From JAIVHA01 sp965367295 (GTDB lineage: Bacteria > Pseudomonadota > Gammaproteobacteria > DSM-19610), in NCBI GenBank assembly GCA_965367295.1, contig CBDUHN010000071.1, forward strand, positions 1 through 6,442: a stretch of DNA of 6,442 nt, written 5' to 3'. The notes under the pieces are model-generated. The model worked only from the letters and a program-made list of their open reading frames with translations. It did not search any database and was not told the origin of the DNA. The translations under genes were made by a program, and so were the position numbers. Of the stretch, positions 1 to 5,258 are shown one piece after another; position 1 is the first letter of the stretch; each line of letters begins with the position of its first letter.

Positions 1-160
1 TATCTGTATTTTGACGACTTTGCACTAACCAGCTTAATAAGAATTCGGCTTCTGATTGATCCACCTTACCATCAGCAACTAGGCCCTTACATATACCTAT
101 TAAGGTATCAATTTGCCTGTCATCGATACTTTTCCGGTTAAACTTAGCAAGTAAATCCAT
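1..160 (-). CDS. N-terminus of a BRCT-type cassette protein (partial, cut by left edge)
   Basis: The minus strand reads ATG at 160-158 and stays open to the window edge, giving 53 complete codons. The translation begins MDLLAKFNRKSIDDRQIDTL and continues through a helical segment with the acidic stretch ADGKVDQSEAEF (about residues 34-45). An AGGA Shine-Dalgarno lies 6 bases before the ATG. The N-terminal helical pattern resembles, from memory, small proteins annotated as BRCT-domain or NAD-dependent-ligase-like, in which a TerB-like or EF-hand-like helical region precedes a C-terminal BRCT domain. The BRCT part would lie outside the window, so this identity is an inference. The gene starts 22 bases after the attC core GTTAGGT on the same strand, the usual spacing of a cassette gene from its recombination point. 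Codon use is AT-rich, unlike the central genes. Confidence 0.6.
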   Translation of the reverse strand, partial: MDLLAKFNRKSIDDRQIDTLIGICKGLVADGKVDQSEAEFLLSWLVQSRQNTD

Positions 161-175
161 TGATTATCCTTTTAC

Positions 176-238
176 ACCTAACGTGGTGCTCACGCTTCGG
201 CGCGCCAGCGACGATAGCGTGCAGCAACCTTGTTAAAT
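176..238 (-). other. attC recombination site of an integron gene cassette
   Basis: Read on the minus strand, the site has R'' ATTTAAC (238-232, fits RYYYAAC), a 5-base spacer (231-227), L'' TGCTGCACGC (226-217), a 21-base variable terminal segment (216-196), L' GCGTGAGCA (195-187), a 4-base spacer and R' GTTAGGT (182-176, fits GTTRRRY). L'' and L' pair perfectly except for one unpaired G (position 222), the extrahelical base that orients the folded strand for an IntI-type recombinase. The 63-base length is within the known attC range. The stop codon of the upstream gene (235-233) lies inside R'' and the next gene starts shortly after R', as in cassette arrays. The expected cut is between 182 and 181. 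The assignment rests on structure as well as core consensus, so I consider it strong. Confidence 0.86.
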
Positions 239-687
239 GCTCCTGAGATAGGGAATGTACACGCACGGGATCGCTACGTTTATGCCGGTGAGCAGAATCC
301 AATACGCATAGGACGAAAACCTAATGAGGAAGGGTCTACGCTGATTCAACGAGTTCTCCCATCCGTATTCGCCGGTCAATCCGTTTGCTCGCTCGATTCT
401 CGCGATGTACTTGCCGGCGCGCAGGTTGCTCAAGTGCAGGCCGAACGCACGCAAGCCAAAGAGAACAGAGATGATCGCAGGACTCCAGTAGATAAGGCCC
501 GGCAGTCCTCCCCCAGTTCGTGATGCAAGCCAACTCCAGACGAATCCGGACACTATGAGTGTCCAGCGCTCGAGACTGAGCAACTCGCGGGTCCTATCTT
601 GAATCTGGTTCCGAAGCGAATCGCACTCCTTGTGTAGAAACGCGCGTGTGTGGTCTCCAAGGTCTGGCATCTGTCTTCTCCATTTAA
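182..687 (-). mobile_element. Putative integron gene cassette (506 bp) carrying a membrane-protein gene
   Basis: The unit runs on the minus strand from the core box GTTAAAT (688-682) to the attC R' box (182-176). It encloses one gene (670-233) with almost no spare sequence. One gene, a short 5' leader with a Shine-Dalgarno next to the core, and a 3' attC is the standard cassette layout. The downstream boundary is well supported by the attC. The upstream boundary rests only on a 7-base core match, because no complete attC or recognisable attI could be built upstream of it. No integrase gene is present in the window. Confidence 0.6.
233..670 (-). CDS. Small three-helix membrane protein of unknown function (cassette gene)
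   Basis: This is a 145-residue protein starting MPDLGDHTRAFLHKECDSLR. The N-terminal ~33 residues are charged and probably helical, with coiled-coil character (KECDSLRNQIQDRTREL). Two hydrophobic segments follow, at about residues 34-50 and 57-78, and a third at about 121-142. Between the second and third is a basic cytosolic-type segment with the motif EYGWEN (101-106). The frame is open upstream to 781, but I chose the ATG at 670-668. GGAGAA lies directly before it, the cassette core GTTAAAT sits just upstream, and the extra 37 upstream residues would cross the core and a hairpin. The stop codon lies within the attC R'' box. Similar small membrane proteins are common as integron cassette cargo, but I know of no established function. 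Confidence 0.8.
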   Translation of the reverse strand: MPDLGDHTRAFLHKECDSLRNQIQDRTRELLSLERWTLIVSGFVWSWLASRTGGGLPGLIYWSPAIISVLFGLRAFGLHLSNLRAGKYIARIERANGLTGEYGWENSLNQRRPFLIRFSSYAYWILLTGINVAIPCVYIPYLRSI

Positions 688-688
688 C
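682..688 (-). other. Core-box match (GTTAAAT) marking the probable cassette start
   Basis: GTTAAAT on the minus strand fits the GTTRRRY recombination core and is identical to the complement of the R'' box at 232-238. It is followed 11 bases later by the ATG of the membrane-protein gene, with GGAGAA between them. No RYYYAAC partner is seen within about 150 bases upstream, so this could belong to an attI-like or degenerate attC site rather than a complete attC. A 7-base degenerate match alone is weak; its position relative to the gene is what supports it. Confidence 0.45.
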
Positions 689-697
689 AGTGATTAG

Positions 698-734
698 ATG
701 GAAAACGTTCGTGTCGTAACACGAACTTTTCCAT
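698..734. repeat. Bulged 16-bp inverted repeat (hairpin) at the cassette front
   Basis: The outer arms are ATGGAAAA (698-705) and TTTTCCAT (727-734). The inner arms are GTTCGTGT (707-714) and ACACGAAC (719-726), around a CGTA loop. The stem is perfect over 16 pairs except for one unpaired C at 706. A long stem with a single extrahelical base recalls attC folding, and it sits 10 bases from the core box at 682-688. The RYYYAAC partner box is missing, however. A transcriptional terminator is unlikely because no T-tract follows on either strand. It could be an operator, a degenerate recombination site or a cassette-leader structure. Confidence 0.6.
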
Positions 735-873
735 ATAACTCCGCGCCGCTTGTTCTTACATCTCTTTAAAATCGGGAGCAAAGATACGTCAGATCCTGAG
801 CCTATTCAATAAGATATATTGCGGTGCGTCAGTGCGCACTGCCCACATGAACCACATCTACTCGGGGAGAAAA

Positions 874-996
874 ATGGAAATATTCCATCTATCCAGCGAC
901 ATCCCTACACGCACGATGCAACGCTACAGGGATGAAGCAGATGATCCTGTAAGCCGGGGAACTGGATACCGGATCAAGTCCGGCATGACGATGTGA
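874..996 (+). CDS. Doubtful 40-aa ORF ending inside a dispersed repeat
   Basis: The ATG at 874 follows GGGGAGAA (864-871), a good Shine-Dalgarno at short spacing. The peptide starts MEIFHLSSDIPTRTMQRYRD and ends YRIKSGMTM before TGA at 994-996. Its last ~12 codons are formed by the palindromic repeat at 961-993, which suggests either a real small gene whose 3' end was overwritten by repeat insertion or a chance ORF. The first bases form a small palindrome (ATGGAA/TTCCAT, 874-888) that would partly hide the start codon in RNA. No family is recognised. It is the only plus-strand gene candidate in this region. Confidence 0.25.
   Translation: MEIFHLSSDIPTRTMQRYRDEADDPVSRGTGYRIKSGMTM
961..993. 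repeat. Short palindromic dispersed repeat (CCGGA-TCAAG-TCCGG type)
   Basis: The core is a perfect 5-bp stem, CCGGA (969-973) and TCCGG (979-983), around TCAAG, flanked by CTGGATA and CATGACG. The arrangement 'ctggat-ccggatcaagtccgg-catgacg' is familiar as an interspersed repeat in many proteobacterial genomes. Only one copy is in this window, so its repetitive nature is inferred from memory of the motif. Confidence 0.55.
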
Positions 997-1047
997 TGAT
1001 GGGGATGTGCAAGTGACGCGGGTACTGCAAACAAGCGGGTATGCCGA

Positions 1048-2583
1048 TCAGCGCCGCCCGGTAAGAAAGGTCAGGGCCATGTTGGCCTGCTGGCCGAAGT
1101 GTCGGAAGCTGGTGTAACTTTCCTCATCCAGCTCGCGACCGCTGGGATTGCGGTCGGCGTAGAACAGGCCGATGACCTTGCCCTGGATCTCGATGGGCAT
1201 GGCGAAGAAGGCGCAGTCTTCGGTGATAGCCTGTACCGCGGGGGTCAGCAGGCGCTTGAGTTTCGCGTCCACCGGGTTGCGGATCCAGACCGGGGTGCGG
1301 CTGTCCATCACCTGGGTGAAGATGTTGGCCTTGAGCGGGCTGAGTTCGAAATGGAATTTGCGACGCATGAGGTCGGTGTCATGCCCCAGTGCATAGCGGG
1401 CCTTGAGGAATTGCTGGTCGGGGGTGCGCATGGCAAACAGGGTGCGATCCATGCCGATACCACGATAGATGCCTTCCAGCACCATTTCCAGCAGCATGTT
1501 CAGGTCCGGCTTACCTTCCATCAGCATGGACAGTTCGCGCAGGATCTGTAGCTGCAGGTTGGCATCCGGCTCCAGAAAGGACCGGGACTCGGCCACCACG
1601 TCCACTTCCACCACGGCCTGTGCCTTTCTTTTTTTAACGGGCTGGGGAATACGGCCACTGGCCTTGCCGGCGCCATACTGGGTGGCGATCTTGATGGCCT
1701 CTTCGGCATTCGCATGGACCATGGTGGTGAGTTCCTTCACCGGCAGGTACAGGCTCTCGGCGATGCGTTCCAGCATCGGCTTGATCTCGGGGTGGTCCCA
1801 GCCCTTCTCCGCGACACGCGCCAGTTCATGGCCCATGATCACGTTGCCGCAGCGCGGATGGGTATCCATCTTGCCTTCCAGCGCATGCTGCATCAGGTCA
1901 CCCAGTTTCCATTCCTTGCTGAGTCCGAGGGTGAGTTCGGTAAGGGAAAAACCCAGCACCTCCTTCTGCACCTGGACCGGATCCGCGCCCGGCCGGGCCA
2001 GCGCTGCGTCCAGTTCCCGGCCCATTTCCCCGGAGAAGGTCCAGAAGGCCATGTCTCCGAGCTGGTACAGCAAGGTGGCGATGAACACCTCTTCCGGCGC
2101 CTTGTCGCCGCGTTGCTCGGCGAAGGCACGGGCCTGGACCGCGGCATGGAAGGAGCGCGCCATTTCGTCGAGCACGCGTTCTTTCTGCGCTCCCTTGAGC
2201 ATGGATTCCACCACGGCGATGGACAGGCAGATACTGCGCACCTCGTCGAAGCCCAGCAGTACCACGGCCCGGCTGACAGTGCTGATGCTGCGCCCCGTGA
2301 CGTTGAACAATGGACTGTTGGCGATGCGCAGCAGGCGTGCCGTCATGGCGGCATCCTGCAGCACCACCCGGGACAGTTCCGAGGCGGTGGAGTCGATGTT
2401 GCTGGTGACCTTGCCGATGTCCTGCGCGGTTTTGGCGAAGATGGGCATGCCCCGTTCACTGAGGCGCTGCACCCAGGGGCCCAGTCCCTGGGTATCCCGC
2501 TCCTGTTCAGCGCCAGCGGTTTGCGCCTCAGACGTCTCGTTTTCCGTTTCGTCCGCGGTTGGGGATACTGCCGTCACGCCCAT
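1048..2583 (-). CDS. HDOD domain signalling protein with C-terminal GAF domain
   Basis: This is a 511-residue soluble protein. Residues 1-35 are acidic and low-complexity. An HDOD domain spans about 40-250, with the family signatures LLRIANSPLF (84-93), an ...AVVLLGF... helix (107-113) and EVLGFSLTELTLGLSKEW (208-225). A basic linker PVKKRK (~315-320) leads to a GAF domain at about 343-508, ending in an ...FGQQANMALTFL helix. HDOD proteins are HD-like folds without phosphohydrolase activity, thought to act as regulatory scaffolds; GAF domains bind small ligands or mediate dimerisation. Here the usual His of the GLLH-(D/N)-IG motif is Tyr (LLYQLGD, 171-177), so no metal catalysis is expected. 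I chose the ATG at 2583, preceded by GAGGAA. An in-frame GTG at 2604 would add 7 residues and cannot be excluded. The gene is divergent from the ABM-ADH operon across about 130 bases. Confidence 0.9.
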   Translation of the reverse strand: MGVTAVSPTADETENETSEAQTAGAEQERDTQGLGPWVQRLSERGMPIFAKTAQDIGKVTSNIDSTASELSRVVLQDAAMTARLLRIANSPLFNVTGRSISTVSRAVVLLGFDEVRSICLSIAVVESMLKGAQKERVLDEMARSFHAAVQARAFAEQRGDKAPEEVFIATLLYQLGDMAFWTFSGEMGRELDAALARPGADPVQVQKEVLGFSLTELTLGLSKEWKLGDLMQHALEGKMDTHPRCGNVIMGHELARVAEKGWDHPEIKPMLERIAESLYLPVKELTTMVHANAEEAIKIATQYGAGKASGRIPQPVKKRKAQAVVEVDVVAESRSFLEPDANLQLQILRELSMLMEGKPDLNMLLEMVLEGIYRGIGMDRTLFAMRTPDQQFLKARYALGHDTDLMRRKFHFELSPLKANIFTQVMDSRTPVWIRNPVDAKLKRLLTPAVQAITEDCAFFAMPIEIQGKVIGLFYADRNPSGRELDEESYTSFRHFGQQANMALTFLTGRR

Positions 2584-2714
2584 TCTTCCTCGTTGATCTT
2601 CCACTGATTTTCCAGGATAGAAGTAACATCGGTTGACGTCGGTCTAACTTGAGTCCGGCTCGCGCAATCAGTACGCTGTAAGGCTCCCCGACCCAGCCAC
2701 CCCAAGAGGCCACC

Positions 2715-3011
2715 ATGCACGTTACACTGGTTCAGGTACAGGTCCTGCCGGACAAGGTGGAGGCCTTCATCGAGGCCACCCGGCATAATCATTTGGCCTC
2801 GGTACAGGAATCCGGCAACCGGCGTTTCGATGTGCTGCAGGATCCGGAAGATGCCACCCGCTTTCTGCTCTACGAGGCCTATGCCAGCGCGGAGGATGCC
2901 GCCGCTCACAAGCAGACCGCCCACTACGCCAGCTGGCGCGATACCGTCGCCGACTGGATGGCCCAGCCACGCCAGGGCATACCCATGACCTGCCTGTTTC
3001 CCCGGGGATGA
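2715..3011 (+). CDS. Antibiotic biosynthesis monooxygenase (ABM) family protein, LsrG-like
   Basis: This 98-residue protein is a single ABM ferredoxin-like domain, the full length of the family. The segments MHVTLVQVQV, HNHLASVQESGNRRFDVLQD (25-43 region) and FLLYEAYASAEDAAAHKQTAHY (50-71 region) follow E. coli LsrG closely as I remember it. LsrG processes phosphorylated autoinducer-2, but no lsr genes surround this copy, so the substrate is unknown. Cofactor-free quinol or carbonyl chemistry, as in YgiN-type members, is an equal possibility. AAGAGG (2704-2709) lies 5 bases before the ATG. The TGA overlaps the ATG of the dehydrogenase gene (ATGA), making this the first gene of a coupled three-gene operon. 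It contains no signal peptide or membrane segment. Confidence 0.88.
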   Translation: MHVTLVQVQVLPDKVEAFIEATRHNHLASVQESGNRRFDVLQDPEDATRFLLYEAYASAEDAAAHKQTAHYASWRDTVADWMAQPRQGIPMTCLFPRG

Positions 3012-4204
3012 TGCCTATGCTGCCCACCTTTTCCATCGCCCGCCTGCCGCGGATCGAGTTCGGCTCCGGCGTGATCGAACAACTGCCGGCGCTGGCGGGC
3101 CGCTATGGCCGCCGCGCATTGCTGGTGCTCGGCGACGCCTCCTTTCAACGCACACCGCAATGGACAGCGCTGCAGGCGGGGCTGCGTGCCGCCGGCATTG
3201 AATGGCAACTCACGCGGGTGAGCGGTGAACCCTCGCCGGAGCTGGTGGATGCCGCGGCCCGGGAATTTCGTGCCGCTGAAATCGAAGTGGTGATCGGCAT
3301 CGGCGGTGGCAGCGTGCTGGATGCCGCCAAGGCCATCGCCGGCCTGTTGCGGGTATCCCATTCGGTCATGGATTATCTCGAAGGCGTCGGCCCGGAGCTG
3401 CCCTACCAGGGGCCGGCCGTGCCCTTCATCGCCGCGCCCACCACCGCCGGCACCGGCAGCGAGGCCACCAGGAATGCCGTACTCAGCCGCCAGGGCAAAG
3501 ACGGCTTCAAGAAATCCTTTCGCGACGAACAGCTGGTGCCCGAGGTGGCCGTGGTGGACCCGGACCTGCTGGCCGGCTGTCCACCGGGGCTGATCGCCGC
3601 CAACGGCATGGATGCCCTGACCCAGTTGCTCGAATCCTATGTCTCCCTCAAGGCCAACCCGTTCACCGATGCACTGGCGATCAGCGGCCTGGAAGCGGTG
3701 CGCGACGGTCTGCTCGCCTGGTACGAAGACCCGCAGGGCAACGCCACCGCACGCAGCGGCATGGCCTATGGCGCGCTGTTGTCCGGCATCACACTGGCAC
3801 AGGTCGGCCTCGGCTCGGTGCATGGCCTGGCCTCACCGCTGGGCGCCTTCTTCCCCATCCCCCACGGCGTGGTATGCGGCACGCTGGTGGCCGCGGCTAC
3901 ACGGGTGAACCTCGACAGCCTGCGCGCCCGTGAACCGGACAACCCCGCACTGGCGAAATACGCGCAACTGGGCCGCCTGTTCCGGCAGCAGGATTTCGCC
4001 AGCGATGAGGGCGCGCAGGACGCCCTGGTGGACCTGCTCGAAGACTGGACCCGGCGCCTGAACCTGCCGGCCCTCAACCACTACGGCATCACCTGTGACG
4101 ACCTCGAACATATCGTCGCCCACAGCCGCGGCAGCAGCATGAAGACCAACCCCATTGTATTGACCGACGAGGAAGTGAAGGCCGTGCTCAGCGCGCGCCT
4201 GTGA
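3008..4204 (+). CDS. Iron-containing (group III) alcohol dehydrogenase with altered metal site
   Basis: The 398-residue product has the usual length and fold signatures of group III alcohol dehydrogenases. There is a Rossmann-like N-terminal half with GGGSVLDAAK (99-108) for NAD(P) binding, PTTAGTGSE (144-152), and a helical C-terminal half with the metal site. Aligned by motif with FucO (Asp196, His200, His263, His277), the ligands are Asp202, Gln206, His272 and His286. The second ligand is therefore Gln instead of His, and the position of FucO His267 is Ser276. A three-ligand Asp/His/His site is known in GldA-type enzymes, so activity is likely but metal and substrate choice may differ. The reaction is presumably reversible oxidation of a small alcohol. 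The start overlaps the ABM stop (ATGA); ATGs at 3011 and 3017 are alternatives. The stop overlaps the DUF938 start. Confidence 0.93.
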   Translation: MMPMLPTFSIARLPRIEFGSGVIEQLPALAGRYGRRALLVLGDASFQRTPQWTALQAGLRAAGIEWQLTRVSGEPSPELVDAAAREFRAAEIEVVIGIGGGSVLDAAKAIAGLLRVSHSVMDYLEGVGPELPYQGPAVPFIAAPTTAGTGSEATRNAVLSRQGKDGFKKSFRDEQLVPEVAVVDPDLLAGCPPGLIAANGMDALTQLLESYVSLKANPFTDALAISGLEAVRDGLLAWYEDPQGNATARSGMAYGALLSGITLAQVGLGSVHGLASPLGAFFPIPHGVVCGTLVAAATRVNLDSLRAREPDNPALAKYAQLGRLFRQQDFASDEGAQDALVDLLEDWTRRLNLPALNHYGITCDDLEHIVAHSRGSSMKTNPIVLTDEEVKAVLSARL

Positions 4205-4803
4205 AACCGATGAAACCCTACGCCGAATCCTGCGACCAGAACCGCGACCCCATCCTGGCCGTCCTGCGGGAGGAGTTTGCCGACTGCCGCACCATTCTCG
4301 AAATCGGCAGCGGTACCGGCCAGCATGCGGTGCATTTCGCGCAATGCCTGCCGCACCTGCAATGGCAGACCAGTGACCAGCGCGAATATCACCCGGGCAT
4401 CCAGGCCTGGCTCGACGAGGCGGGCCTGCCGAATACCCGGCCACCCCTGCCCTTGAAGATGGGCCATGATCCCTGGCCGGAACAGCGCTATGACGGCATT
4501 TTCAGTGCCAACACCGTGCACATCATGTCCTGGCCGGAAGTGGAGCAACTGTTCGCGGGGATCGGCACGGCGCTGTTACCCGGCGGGCGCTTCTGCCTCT
4601 ATGGCCCGTTCAACTATAACGGTCGCTTCACCAGCGACAGCAATGCCCGTTTCGATCAGTGGCTGAAGTCACGGGACCCGTTGAGCGGGGTGCGGGATTT
4701 CGAGGCGCTGGACCGGCTGGCACAGGCAGCGGGTATGGAACTGTTGAGGGATCATGCCATGCCTGCCAACAACCGCATTTTGGTCTGGCAAAAAAAGGGC
4801 TGA
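4201..4803 (+). CDS. DUF938 family protein, probable SAM-dependent methyltransferase
   Basis: The 200-residue product is full length for DUF938. Family hallmarks are KPYAESCDQNRDPILAVL (5-22), the SAM-binding glycine loop LEIGSGTGQHAVHFA (33-47), an acidic motif-II region TSDQREYH (57-64), SANTVHIMSW (102-111) and the post-motif LLPGGRFCLYGPFNYNG (125-141). The substrate is unknown. The start is taken as GTG at 4201, overlapping the ADH stop in GTGA. ATG at 4210 (MKPYAES...) is an equally reasonable start, and neither has a strong Shine-Dalgarno, consistent with translational coupling. The last codons (QKKG) contain a run of seven A on the plus strand, which serves as the T-tract of a terminator on the opposite strand. 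Confidence 0.9.
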   Translation: MKPMKPYAESCDQNRDPILAVLREEFADCRTILEIGSGTGQHAVHFAQCLPHLQWQTSDQREYHPGIQAWLDEAGLPNTRPPLPLKMGHDPWPEQRYDGIFSANTVHIMSWPEVEQLFAGIGTALLPGGRFCLYGPFNYNGRFTSDSNARFDQWLKSRDPLSGVRDFEALDRLAQAAGMELLRDHAMPANNRILVWQKKG

Positions 4804-4834
4804 TACCCGCAGGAAGGCGAACAGGTATCAGCCC
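4790..4834 (-). terminator. Intrinsic terminator for the leftward small membrane-protein transcript
   Basis: GGGCTGATACC (4797-4807) and GGTATCAGCCC (4824-4834) form a perfect 11-bp stem with a 16-base loop. On the minus strand the stem is followed directly by seven T (4796-4790), the canonical arrangement. On the plus strand no T-tract follows, so it would end the DUF938 transcript less well, although seven A before the stem make weak bidirectional action possible. The T-tract and stem overlap the last codons and stop of the DUF938 gene, so the two converging transcripts overlap at their 3' ends. Confidence 0.85.
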
Positions 4835-4856
4835 AGTGGCCTGACGACTTTGCTGA

Positions 4857-4924
4857 GGAATCCCGGATTACTTCGTCAGTGCGAGGAGCGAAGCAACGAG
4901 GATATTTCAATCAACCGGGATTCC
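4857..4924. repeat. 68-bp dispersed element with 10-bp inverted ends, 'GCGAGGAGCGAAGC' core
   Basis: GGAATCCCGG (4857-4866) and CCGGGATTCC (4915-4924) are perfect inverted repeats. They bound a segment holding CGTCAGTGCGAGGAGCGAAG, a core familiar as an interspersed repeat in many bacterial genomes. It sits between the stop codon of the small membrane-protein gene, which it touches at 4925, and that gene's terminator. It is too short to encode anything and is best read as a non-autonomous repeat in a 3' untranslated region. Only one copy is visible here. Confidence 0.6.
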
Positions 4925-5086
4925 CTAGCTATCCAGCTGACGTACAAACCAGGGGGTTATCACCAGCGCGAGGCCCAGTGCCATGAAGTACTCCCGGTAC
5001 ATTGCCAGATGATTGAGACTGAAGCCCGTCAGACCACTCTGGCCTGCCCAGGCTGCAACTGCGAGTGCTGCAATCCACTTGAGCAT
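4925..5086 (-). CDS. Small (53-aa) membrane protein of unknown function
   Basis: The peptide starts MLKWIAALAVAAWAGQSGLT. It has a hydrophobic N-terminal segment (about 3-15), a short polar region (SLNHLAMYREY, 23-33) and a second hydrophobic segment (about 34-48, FMALGLALVITPWFV), ending RQLDS. A two-pass small membrane protein is likely, though the first segment could be a signal sequence. The frame is open upstream to 5143, but ATG 5086 was chosen because GGGAGAAAGATC precedes it, with the GGGAG Shine-Dalgarno at good spacing. The upstream extension is polar and unlike a protein start. A strong terminator on the same strand downstream (4790-4834) supports real expression. No family is recognised. 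Confidence 0.65.
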   Translation of the reverse strand: MLKWIAALAVAAWAGQSGLTGFSLNHLAMYREYFMALGLALVITPWFVRQLDS

Positions 5087-5151
5087 GATCTTTCTCCCTA
5101 ACCGCTTCTGATTCGACGCTTGCAGTGTGCCCGAGTGATGCACGGGTTTCT

Positions 5152-5168
5152 GTGACGCGTTTCGTCAC
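5152..5168. promoter_or_regulatory. GTGACG-N5-CGTCAC palindrome, possible operator
   Basis: A perfect 6-bp dyad lies 66 bases upstream of the small membrane-protein ATG on the minus strand. The same arms recur at 5244-5257 with a 2-base centre, and a third TGTGAC half (complement of 5183-5188) lies between them. Arms shared by two palindromes upstream of one gene suggest a repressor or activator binding region, but no regulator can be named. Confidence 0.3.
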
Positions 5169-5242
5169 CTGATCAAAACCAGGTCACATTTTTGGGAAAT
5201 CAGGGGGTTCGGGAGATCTGTGATGGACCCTGAAGGTCCTTC

Positions 5243-5258
5243 CGTGACGGGCGTCACA
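5243..5258. promoter_or_regulatory. CRP/Vfr-like site CGTGA-N6-TCACA
   Basis: CGTGACGGGCGTCACA matches the CRP consensus halves TGTGA-N6-TCACA at 9 of 10 positions, with the correct spacing. It lies about 157 bases upstream of the 53-aa gene start and just beyond the DUF268 terminator. The distance is long for direct activation, and the GC-rich centre is atypical. It could also be simply the GTGACG dyad recognised by another protein. Confidence 0.3.

Larger units (their letters stand above)
671..1047. other. 377-base intergenic stretch, mostly unassigned
   Basis: This separates the cassette gene from the HDOD-GAF gene; both are transcribed leftwards. It contains the core box and hairpin (682-734), a 12-base palindrome CAGTGCGCACTG (830-841), a small ORF candidate (874-996) and a palindromic repeat (961-993). 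No integrase, tRNA or clear promoter is visible. No T-tract terminator follows the HDOD gene stop on the minus strand. Confidence 0.6.

Noticed and set aside
671..781. Upstream 37-residue extension of the membrane-protein gene
   Set aside because: It would run through the hairpin and the cassette core box, and a much better Shine-Dalgarno precedes the ATG at 670.
740..1047. Integron integrase gene or attI next to the first cassette
   Set aside because: No reading frame with tyrosine-recombinase motifs exists on either strand in this interval.
1469..2596. Long plus-strand ORFs (375 and 297 aa) opposite the HDOD-GAF gene
   Set aside because: They are antisense frames of a clearly conserved HDOD-GAF gene, with Ser/Arg-rich or His/Gln-rich compositions typical of shadow frames in GC-rich DNA.
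2639..2714. Sigma-70-like promoter TTGAGT-N17-TACGCT upstream of the ABM gene
   Set aside because: Only about half of each hexamer matches the consensus, so it is no better than background.
2924..3823. 299-aa minus-strand ORF opposite the alcohol dehydrogenase
   Set aside because: It is a shadow of the dehydrogenase gene; the product is Gly/Ala/His-rich without recognisable domains.
12..4853. 12-base direct repeat TGACGACTTTGC at 12-23 and 4842-4853
   Set aside because: About one such match is expected by chance in a window of this size, and the flanks do not align.
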